The translations under genes were made by a program, and so were the position numbers. A stretch of DNA of 64,000 nucleotides from Heterobasidion occidentale (taxonomy: Eukaryota; Basidiomycota; Agaricomycetes; Russulales; Bondarzewiaceae). Positions 56,966 through 64,000 of the stretch are shown piece after piece. Location of the stretch: NCBI GenBank assembly GCA_039111635.1, contig JBCAQO010000002.1, positions 2,294,001 to 2,358,000 on the forward strand. Reading direction: 5' to 3'. Positions within the stretch are counted from its first letter, which is position 1. Each line of letters opens with the position of its first letter. Below the pieces are notes generated by a model, which was not told the origin of the DNA, did no database searches, and saw nothing but the letters and a program-made list of their open reading frames with translations.

Positions 56966-58246
56966 TCCGCAACGATGTAAAACTACGAAAGGCTTGGTCC
57001 GCAATGACGATAAACTAGTTACCGTCCGGAACGACGCTAAAGCTACCAAGACCCTCGGAGCGTGGTTGTATTCTGGCAGACGGTGGAAGTGAGGGCCTCC
57101 ACCGTTGCAGAACCCTGCCGACTAGGTCGAGGCGCTTCCATATTCCATACGCCCTACAGTAAAAGAATATGGGGTCGACACGGTTCAATTCCGTGCGAGG
57201 GGTTTGGGGACAGGGAGCGGGTTGCCAGCCTTCCGACAAGGCCACGACTACTCCATGGCGCGCCCATTCTACCCTTGAAGTCCGAAGCAAGGATTCCGCT
57301 TCAAGGGCCAGTCAAGAGGCAACTGGGACCGTGCCTCGTGTTGCGATCATCCGCAATGATGTAAAACTACGGGGTGTCCGCGATGACGGTAAACTACGGA
57401 TGCCCTCTATGGCGTTAAACTGGGAGTACCCTTTCCTTACAGGGTCATGAGCAGTGTCCAAACATGAGATATGTTTTGGCATTGCTGCGTCCGCAAAGAC
57501 GTTAAACTACCACTCCTTTCAGCATAGGAGATGTCGATCGACATCGTTGTTGACACCACGATGTTGATCTAGTCCGCAATGACGATAAACTATTATCCCT
57601 CGTCCTAGGGATCGTATTGGAGCTGGAATTACCGCTTCCAGCTGCAATAGTCCGCAATGACGGTAAACTACTTACTCCTTCAAGTATAGGAGTTGTGGTT
57701 GATGGTCACGACCTTGACCATCAACTAGTCCGAAATGACCTTAAACTACCCTCACCCCGGAGGAATAAATCTATCGAGGCTCGGGAGGTTCAAGCCAGGC
57801 GATAGCGGACGTCCGCAATGACTATAAACTAGTTGCCGTCCTTCATGACGATAAACTGAGCTGCCCTTCTGTCTACAGGGCCATGTGAGTTGTGTCAAAA
57901 TAGGCTTAAGGTCTATTCTCGCAACTCTATAAGTTATCCGGTTTGATATAGTATAAACCGTCACCATCTTGCCTCAATGGGAACCCTGTCAAGAAGGAGG
58001 AACTGGTCTACGGCCCTATGCGCATCACCGATGAATGTTCCGGCGCGCAGAAACGCCTGCTGTCTTGTTTACAGGTACTCCTACGTTGGGAGATGGATAG
58101 GTCCGCAACGACCTTGGTTTAAACTAGCAGGGCAGTCCGCAACGACTTCTGTATAAACTAGCCTCAGTCCGCAATGACTTAAGGATAAACTAGCGGACGT
58201 CCGCAAAGACGCAAAACTACGGACGTCCGGCACGACGTTAAACTAC
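56966..58246 (+). repeat. Array of a bipartite motif interleaved with hairpins
   Basis: At least 15 good copies of box A GTCCGCAAYGAC followed by box B TAAACTA, starting near 56966, 56997, 57024, 57350, 57376, 57489, 57572, 57650, 57728, 57811, 57838, 58101, 58135, 58167, 58199 and 58225, with degenerate ones at 56524 and 57400. The gap between the boxes is 2 nt in most copies and exactly 7 nt in the three at 58101, 58135 and 58167. Copies are either 24-34 nt apart or, between 57489 and 57811, 78-83 nt apart with one or two stem-loops in each interval (57698-57725 has an 11-bp stem; 57621-57643 an 8-bp stem; 57531-57544 is a palindrome). It encodes no protein. Confidence 0.85.
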
Positions 58247-59054
58247 CAGGACATACCTTACGCTGACCCTGCATAATTACCGTCAAGGTGGATACCATGA
58301 TCTATTCAAGAGACCATGGGGTTCAAAGTCTATTCTTCAAAGTCCTTACCTCGTGTCCAATACCCTTAGTGAAAAACAAACTCTGGACGAACACTCAATC
58401 TCTAACCTGACAAGGCCACCGTATGGGGCTGACAGAGTTAGGGATCTTCAAAGGGGTCTTGCCGGACTCAAAACAAGTCAAGAAAAGTCTATTCTTGATA
58501 GGTTGGTGGGCCTAAGCCTTAGTAAAGCGATCAACCCACACACCTGGAGTCCCCCTCGATACCGGAGATCAAGGAGATGAAGATCTATCCTGGAAACACT
58601 GCGACATGGCCTTCGGCACTTTGAAAGAAGAACGACACACACCCATCCACAGACGAGTTTCCATTTCATCCTATAATCATTCGCACAACACCTTTCTGCA
58701 TCGTCACCGGACTGGAAACCGGTTTAACAAAGGCACCAGGGGGCACCTGGTTTCGAGCAGCTGCCTATTGACTCTAGGAGTGTACTCGCAACAAAACAGT
58801 GCGGTGAAGGAAGAACACCGAAGGCGACGCAATATTGTGGCTGATGTTGCTAGGAACCTGAATCAAACAGCTCAACGGAGACGGAAAACTCCTAGGCGTT
58901 GTAAACGACGTAGGTCGGTCTTCGCCCCAGAAAACGAAGTGATATTGGGAAGACGCATCCCAATCTATTTTGACGACCACAAAGCAATTGTCCGTGGAAT
59001 GACGATGAAGCTCGTTTCTGCTCAAGCGAGTAGTCCCCTCAGGAGTTGGGACCT
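58247..59054 (+). other. 3' non-coding part of gypsy copy A before the polypurine tract
   Basis: An 800-nt stretch with an open plus-strand frame at 58606-59067 and a minus-strand one at 58774-59025. In copy B the same stretch carries frame-changing differences on both strands, so neither is conserved as coding. The phrase GTCTATTCT, equal to the putative RNA 5' end, recurs near 58329 and 58488. Confidence 0.5.
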
Positions 59055-59064
59055 AGAAAGGGGG
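59055..59064 (+). other. Polypurine tract of gypsy copy A
   Basis: AGAAAGGGGG, ending 3 nt before the 3' LTR, is the expected plus-strand primer. Confidence 0.75.
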
Positions 59065-59067
59065 TAA

Positions 59068-59688
59068 TGTTATGACTTGACCGATCGGGGCCCTTCGGGG
59101 TTGGTCTATCCAATGGATCAAGCATCACATGCTAGGCGGCTCCACTACGGAGCGTACACCAAGGTATTCGGCATGTCCTTAGGAGCCGACAAGACCGATG
59201 GTTCTTCAAGACATCGGTAAAGGCTATATTGGAGGGACACGAGGCTCACAGAAGTTCACACAGTAATGAGAGGCGTATTCACATGCCATGGGCTTAGGGC
59301 TTACGGGTAAGCACCTCGTCGCACCATGATGGATCAGTGCGACTGGAGAAGTACAAGAGTAGGCGCCGGCTGAGAGAGACGGCGACCACAGCTCTCCTAG
59401 GATGGAAACCTGGAGAAGCACACGGACTCTTACCCTATACCCTATACAGTATATAAGGCCCATAGAATAGGCTGAGGATCTTCAGTCTATTCTCTTCGTT
59501 CATTCGTATCTTCGAATACGAACCTCTTCGTTCCCCTGTATCTACACATACAGGATTCTTAGAGCCAATCATTATTCCCTCCTGTATCAACGTCTGATAC
59601 AGTCGAGACTTCGTCCACCACTCAGTCCATTGTGCGACCTAGGGAAGAACCTGTTACTCTTGGGTTACTGAACGAGCAGTTCGTAACA
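59068..59688 (+). repeat. 3' LTR of gypsy copy A (LTR2)
   Basis: 621 bp, from TGTTATGACTTG to AGTTCGTAACA. It differs from LTR1 at several positions, including the last bases (TTCGTAACA against TTCATAACA) and a run of four rather than five C. It is followed by CGCAT, which does not match the left flank of LTR1. Confidence 0.93.
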
Positions 59689-59945
59689 CGCATCGCCACA
59701 ACCTATTTAAATGAACTGAAGTTTGCATCCGCTCAAAGGTCAGTCTCGACCCCCCCCTTTTCTGTCTCCAAGCGCCCTGCATTTCTCTTACCCTCTGTCC
59801 CTAACCCTGCACCATCCACTCTCCTGCGTCCCCGCCGCCTTGTTTTCCCTCCCCCATCCCCTTACCGCGCCGCGTCCTGCGTTCTCCCCCCTGCGTTTCC
59901 CCCCTCCGCCCCTCCCCGCGCGTTTTTTCTCCTCTGCCCTCCGCG

Positions 59946-60482
59946 TTGCACCCCATCCCGCGCGTCTACTCCCCGTTGCACTCTCAGCAGGTCGAACGAT
60001 GGCCCCCCAACCCTCACGTTTTCAGAACCCAGAACTCCACGGGCTCGTACCGCCGCAGACGCTCCCCCTCTCCCTCCTCATATAACACGCAGAGAAGGCG
60101 TTCCAACTCCCTTCATCGTGGCATTCCCCCTCGCCCGGCCCTGGGCTACCCTCCCCAACCGGATCGGCGGTCTGGCCCATCTAGCGCGCCTTTTCCGCGC
60201 AGCGCAAACGCCTCCGGCCCAGTCGTTTGCGCAGTCTGCCTCGGCTGGCGAGAGCACCAAGTATCAAAATGCAATGCCACCGTTTTCTGGAATGGTGCCT
60301 CCGCGCGGTGTCGCCGGAGCCCGCGAGGCAAGATCCTCAACCCTCATGGTTTCGAGATCTGTCTCGATTGGCAGCGCGAGCGTAGCTGTGCCTCCAACAC
60401 CCATCCCGAGAAGCACGAATGCTCCGGATGTGGCCGCCCTGATCACGGCGCCTCTTTCTGCCCTCTTGCAGAGAAGATCTAA
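59946..60482 (+). pseudogene. DIRS-like gag-type protein with Cys/His cluster
   Basis: The first gene of the DIRS-like element. A basic, Ser/Arg/Pro-rich N-terminal part (YRRRRSPSPSSYNTQRRRSN) precedes a cysteine-rich C-terminus: CAVCLGWREHQVSKCNAT, FEICLDWQRERSCAS and the knuckle HECSGCGRPDHGASFCPLAE. This order of a CxxC box, a LDWQR block and a final ECSGCG-H-C knuckle is the usual end of DIRS gag-like proteins in Agaricomycetes. The start may lie upstream in the C-rich stretch after LTR2; the 5' end of the element seems cut by the second gypsy insertion at 59688/59689. Confidence 0.7.
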
Positions 60483-61646
60483 ACCTCTGACCCCGTATCA
60501 GGCCGGAAACTGGCTCCACGCTCTTCGCGATGCCGGTCTCCTGTCAAAATATCCTACTATACATCCAAGTCTCTCCCACGTTTCCACATTGGTATCCCTC
60601 CCCTCCTACATACTAATATCCCTCCTAATAGTCCTACAATTACTACGATGACCCTCGAGTTTCAAAAGATACTTGATCATGAGTTCGCGAGTGGCCGCTA
60701 TCTCGGTCCGTTTACTCGCTCTGGAGTTGAAAGCCTTCTGGGCCTTTCCAAACATCTCCACTATCCCTAATCCGAAACCTCATAAACCCTCCGTCTTTCG
60801 TCTGATACAAAATTTTTCGTTCCCGTATACCTCCTCACCCATCCACACATCCATTAATTCGTACATATGCTCTGACGATTATCCCTGCACATGGGGCACT
60901 TTTCCCATTTTCGCTTTCTTAGTTTCAAATCTCCCTCCGGGTTCTCAGGCCGCAGTTCGCGATGTCCGAAGCATACCGTACCCTCCACTTCATCCCTCGC
61001 AGTGGCCGGGCACAGTAGTCCGCCTTTCCGAAGGGGATGCTTTCGCTGTCGATACACAGGGTGCTTTCGGCACCGGCTCTACCCCGGGATGCTACGGTAA
61101 CCTTGAGGACAGTGCAGCCGACATCATGCGCCATCGAGGTCTCGGCCCAATTTCAAAATGGGTTGATGACCACGTGTTCTTCCGCCTACTGCGCGAGCAC
61201 CTCTCCCAGTATAATAAAAAACGAGAGGTCTGGCGCTGCCAAATCCACTCAGCGGGTGGCCCCCGACAAGCCGGAGGCCGCATCTGGTATGAAGGCCCCG
61301 CTCTACCAAACGACCAGCCAGCTGAGTTTGACGACGACATGGCCTTTCCCGTGCAAGATCTCTCCGCGCGGAGCCCCCGCACTCCCGAGGACCAAGCCTA
61401 CACCTGCAACATCTCCGACATCAATCACATTTCAAGTCACCTTGGCATTCCGTGGCAAGGGAAAAGGACATTCCCTTCAGCCATGAATTCCCGTTCACAG
61501 GGTTCATATGGAACCTCGAAACGAAGCGCGTCTCAATTCCCGCCTCCAAAAAAGAGAAGTATCTTGCAGCGATCGCGCAGTGGCAGGGTTCTCGCTCTCA
61601 CACCCTTCTAGATGTGCAAAAACTACACGGGAAGCCACAGCACGCC
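60483..61646 (+). pseudogene. DIRS-like reverse transcriptase, 5' part, frameshifted
   Basis: RT of the DIRS element, read in pieces: PYQAGNWLHALRDAGLLSKY, TLEFQKILDHEFASGRYLGP, FTRSGVESLLG, then the fingers (SSPIHTSINSYICSDDYPCT), AYRTLHFIP, PLHPSQWPGTVVRLSEGDAF, and the catalytic block GPISKWVDDHVFFRLLREHL with the V-D-D of DIRS polymerases. After that come FTGFIWNLETKRVSIPASKK and the connection KLHGKPQHA, which stops at the gypsy border. At least three single-base losses and further shifts break the frame. The missing continuation (SLIVPSGRAYL...) is at 50,933 on the minus strand. Confidence 0.8.
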
Positions 61647-62264
61647 TGTTATGAACTGCTCGTTCAGTAACCCAAGAGTAACAGGTTCTTCCCTAGGTCG
61701 CACAATGGACTGAGTGGTGGACGAAGTCTCGACTGTATCAGACGTTGATACAGGAGGGAATAATGATTGGCTCTAAGAATCCTGTATGTGTAGATACAGG
61801 GGGAACGAAGAGGTTCGTATTCGAAGATACGAATGAACGAAGAGAATAGACTGAAGATCCTCAGCCTATTCTATGGGCCTTATATACTGTATAGGGTATA
61901 GGGTAAGAGTCCGTGTGCTTCTCCAGGTTTCCATCCTAGGAGCTGTGGTCGCCGTCTCTCTCAGCCGGCGCCTACTCTTGTACTTCTCCAGTCGCACTGA
62001 TCCATCATGGTGCGACGAGGTGCTTACCCGTAAGCCCTAAGCCCATGGCATGTGAATACGCCTCTCATACTGTGTGAACTTCTGTGAGCCTCGTGTCCCT
62101 CCAAATAGCCTTTACCGATGTCTTGAAGAACCATTGGTCTAGTCGGCTCCTAAGGACATGCCGAAATACCTTGGTGTACGCTCCGTAGTGGAGCCGCCTA
62201 GCATGTGATGCTTGATCCATTGGATAGACCAACCCCGAAGGCCCCGATCGGTCAAGTCATAACA
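61647..62264 (-). repeat. 3' LTR of gypsy copy B (LTR3)
   Basis: 618 bp on the minus strand, ending TTCATAACA like LTR1 and with the five-C run of LTR1. Nearer its 5' end it carries the GGTTGG and CCAATGG variants of LTR2, so it looks like a mosaic of the two. Confidence 0.92.
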
Positions 62265-63083
62265 TTACCCCCTTTCTAGGTCCCAACTCCTGAGGGGACT
62301 ACTCGCTTGAGCAGAAACGAGCTTCATCGTCATTACACGGACAATTGCTTTGTGGTCGTCAAAATAGATTGGGATGCGTCTTCCCAATATCACTTCGTTT
62401 TCTGGGGCGAAGACGCCGACCTACGTCGTTTACAACGCCTAGGAGTTTTCCGTCTCCGTTGAGCTGTTTGATTCGGTTCCTAGCAACATCAGCCACAATA
62501 TTGCGTCGCCTTCGGTTTTCTTCCTTCACCGCACTGTTTTGTTGGCGAGTACACTCCTAGAGTCAATAGGCAGCTGCTCGAAACAGGTGCCCCCTGGTGC
62601 TTTGTTAAACCGGTTTCCAGTCCGGTGACTATGCAGAAAGGTGTTGTGCGAATGATTATAGGATGAAAAAGAAAATCGTCTGTGGATGGGTGTGTGTCGT
62701 TCTTCTTTCAAAGTGCCGAAGGCCATGTCGCAGTGTTTCCAGGATAGATCTTCATCTCCTTGATCTCCGGTATCGAGGGGGACTCCAGGTGTGTGGGTTG
62801 ATCGCTTTACTAAGGCTTAGTCCCACCAACCTTTCTAGAATAGACTTTTCTTGACTTTTTTGAGTCCGGCAAGACCCCTTTGAAGATCCCTAACTCTGTC
62901 AGCCCATACGGTGGCCTTGTCAGGTTAGAGATTGAGTGTTCGTCCAGAGTTTGTTTTTCACTAAGGGTATTGGACACGAGGTAAGGACTTTGAAGAATAG
63001 ACTTTGAACCCCATGGTCTCTTGAATAGATCATGGTATCCACCTTGACGGTAATTATGCAGGGTCAGCGTAAGGTATGTCCTG

Positions 63084-63981
63084 GTAGTTTAACGTCGTGC
63101 CGGACGTCCGTAGTTTTGCGTCTTTGCGGACGTCCGCTAGTTTATCCTTAAGTCATTGCGGACTGAGGCTAGTTTATACAGAAGTCGTTGCGGACTGCCC
63201 TGCTAGTTTAAACCAAGGTCGTTGCGGACCTATCCATCTCCCAACGTAGGAGTACCTGTAAACAAGACAGCAGGCGTTTCTGCGCGCCGGAACATTCATC
63301 GGTGATGCGCATAGGGCCGTAGACCAGTTCTCCTTCTTGACAGGGTTCCCATTGAGGCAAGATGGTGACGGTTTATACTATATCAAACCGGATAACTTAT
63401 AGAGTTGCGAGAATAGACCTTAAGCCTATTTTGACACAACTCACATGGCCCTGTAGACAGAAGGGCAGCTCAGTTTATCGTCATGAAGGACGGCAACTAG
63501 TTTATAGTCATTGCGGACGTCCGCTATCGCCTGGCTTGAACCTCCCGAGCCTCGATAGATTTATTCCTCCGGGTGAGGGTAGTTTAAGGTCATTTCGGAC
63601 TAGTTGATGGTCAAGGTCGTGACATCAACCACAACTCCTATACTTGAAGGAGTAAGTAGTTTACCGTCATTGCGGACTATTGCAGCTGGAAGCGGTAATT
63701 CCAGCTCCAATACGATCCCTAGGACGAGGGATAATAGTTTATCGTCATTGCGGACTAGATCAACATCGTGTTGACACCAACGATGTCGATCGACATCTCC
63801 TATGCTGAAAGGTGTCGAAGTTTAAAGTCTAAGCGGACGCAGCAATGCCAAACATATCTCATGTTTGGACACTGCTCATGACCCTGTAAGGAAAGGGTAC
63901 TCCCAGTTTAACGCCATAGAGGGCATCCGTAGTTTACCGTCATCGCGGACACCCCGTAGTTTTACATCATTGCGGATGATC
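63084..63981 (-). repeat. Motif array of gypsy copy B
   Basis: The same bipartite motif in reverse orientation (box B TAGTTTA, then GTCRTTGCGGAC). The three copies with the 7-nt gap are kept (63145-63230 region), while the copy matching 57489 is degraded near 63820-63836. Order and hairpins follow copy A. Confidence 0.85.
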
Positions 63982-64000
63982 GCAACACGAGGCACGGTCC

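Larger units (their letters stand above)
50934..59688 (+). mobile_element. Ty3/gypsy chromovirus, copy A, internally deleted
   Basis: An LTR retrotransposon of about 8.75 kb with LTRs at 50934-51555 and 59068-59688. The inside carries a frameshifted gag, a retropepsin remnant, integrase plus chromodomain, and nearly 4 kb between pol and the 3' LTR. RT and RNase H are missing. The chromodomain and the order protease, then integrase place it in the chromovirus (Tf1/sushi-like) branch. Its left flank (GGCGT) is not repeated at its right flank (CGCAT) but, inverted, at the left of copy B (ACGCC, 61642-61646), so the present copy is a recombinant of two insertions. Confidence 0.9.
57326..59688 (+). 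repeat. Left arm of a 2.35 kb inverted repeat
   Basis: The 3' part of gypsy copy A (motif array, 3' region, polypurine tract, LTR2) is repeated in reverse at 61647-64000. The arms are nearly the same length (2363 and 2354 nt) with small indels and substitutions, and a 1,958 nt spacer lies between them. Confidence 0.92.
61647..64000 (-). mobile_element. Ty3/gypsy chromovirus, copy B, 3' part, runs off the window
   Basis: Inverted relative to copy A. Reading on the minus strand from 64000, it contains the motif array, the 3' non-coding region, polypurine tract and LTR3. Its pol and gag and its other LTR lie outside the window. The flank ACGCC at its left border is the reverse complement of the GGCGT that precedes LTR1, so this LTR and LTR1 were once the two ends of a single insertion. 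Confidence 0.9.
61647..64000 (-). repeat. Right arm of the 2.35 kb inverted repeat
   Basis: Reverse complement of 57326-59688. The arm continues past the window edge, so the true palindromic length is larger. Confidence 0.92.

Noticed and set aside
56966..58246. CRISPR-like appearance of regularly recurring motifs
   Set aside because: The genome is eukaryotic, the repeats are degenerate with a variable gap, spacers are uneven and structured, and the array is carried by a retrotransposon in two copies.
58606..59067. 153-codon basic frame near the end of gypsy copy A
   Set aside because: The matching stretch in copy B is frame-shifted within 40 codons, so the frame is not maintained.
50934..59688. 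One simple gypsy insertion with matching target duplication
   Set aside because: The flanks GGCGT and CGCAT do not match; the real partner of GGCGT is at the border of the opposite gypsy copy.

Overview
The window is nuclear DNA of a filamentous basidiomycete, most likely an agaricomycete. Genes are dense and cut by many short (about 50-70 nt) GT-AG introns, the protein families are fungal (Zn2Cys6 regulator, SOG2, Vac1/Pep7, Knr4/Smi1, NCE101, Atg2), and the right side carries Ty3/gypsy chromovirus and DIRS-like retroelements typical of Agaricomycetes. Coordinates for spliced genes run from start codon to stop codon. I read most exon junctions by eye from reading-frame continuity and did not predict them by software.

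Positions 1-47,183 are ordinary gene-rich chromosome. In order: the 3' end of a cytosolic HSP70 (+); a secreted PhoD-like phosphatase (-); the DEAD-box rRNA helicase SPB4 (-); a 2.1 kb gene-free gap holding a 365 bp mariner-type MITE; a Zn2Cys6 transcription factor (+); an intron-containing tRNA-Arg(CCG) (+); the LRR protein SOG2 of the RAM morphogenesis pathway (+); the FYVE/Rab effector Vac1/Pep7 (-); twinfilin (+); two tandem mitochondrial succinyl-CoA:3-ketoacid CoA-transferases (+); a Knr4/Smi1 cell-wall regulator (+); the pre-60S factor RLP24 (+); ATG2 (-, 7.3 kb); two tandem RPA32-type genes (-), one canonical and one strongly diverged; the NatB auxiliary subunit NAA25/MDM20 (-); an NCE101-like small membrane protein (+); and a GPP/DOG-type HAD phosphatase (+). 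These are mainly housekeeping genes and show no pathway cluster.

Positions 47,184-64,000 are a nested transposon island. A DIRS-like (tyrosine-recombinase) retroelement was interrupted by a Ty3/gypsy chromovirus. Its 3' half (RNase H plus tyrosine recombinase) lies on the minus strand left of 50,933. Its 5' half (gag-like zinc-knuckle protein plus reverse transcriptase) lies on the plus strand at 59,689-61,646. A 5 bp duplication (GGCGT / ACGCC) sits at the two cut ends, and the RT frame continues across them. The piece between the two gypsy copies has therefore been inverted, most simply by recombination between gypsy copies in opposite orientation. Gypsy copy A (50,934-59,688) has lost RT and RNase H. 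It keeps gag, protease, integrase-chromodomain, a long open region after pol, and a peculiar 1.3 kb array of a two-part motif (GTCCGCAAYGAC then TAAACTA, gap of 2 or 7 nt) interleaved with hairpins. Copy B begins at 61,647 in the opposite orientation and runs off the window, forming a 2.35 kb inverted repeat with copy A.

One caution applies to the whole window. The reading-frame breaks I could assign a direction to with confidence, in host genes as well as transposons, are nearly all single-base losses, often in short homopolymers. That points to base under-calling in the assembly at least as much as to real decay.
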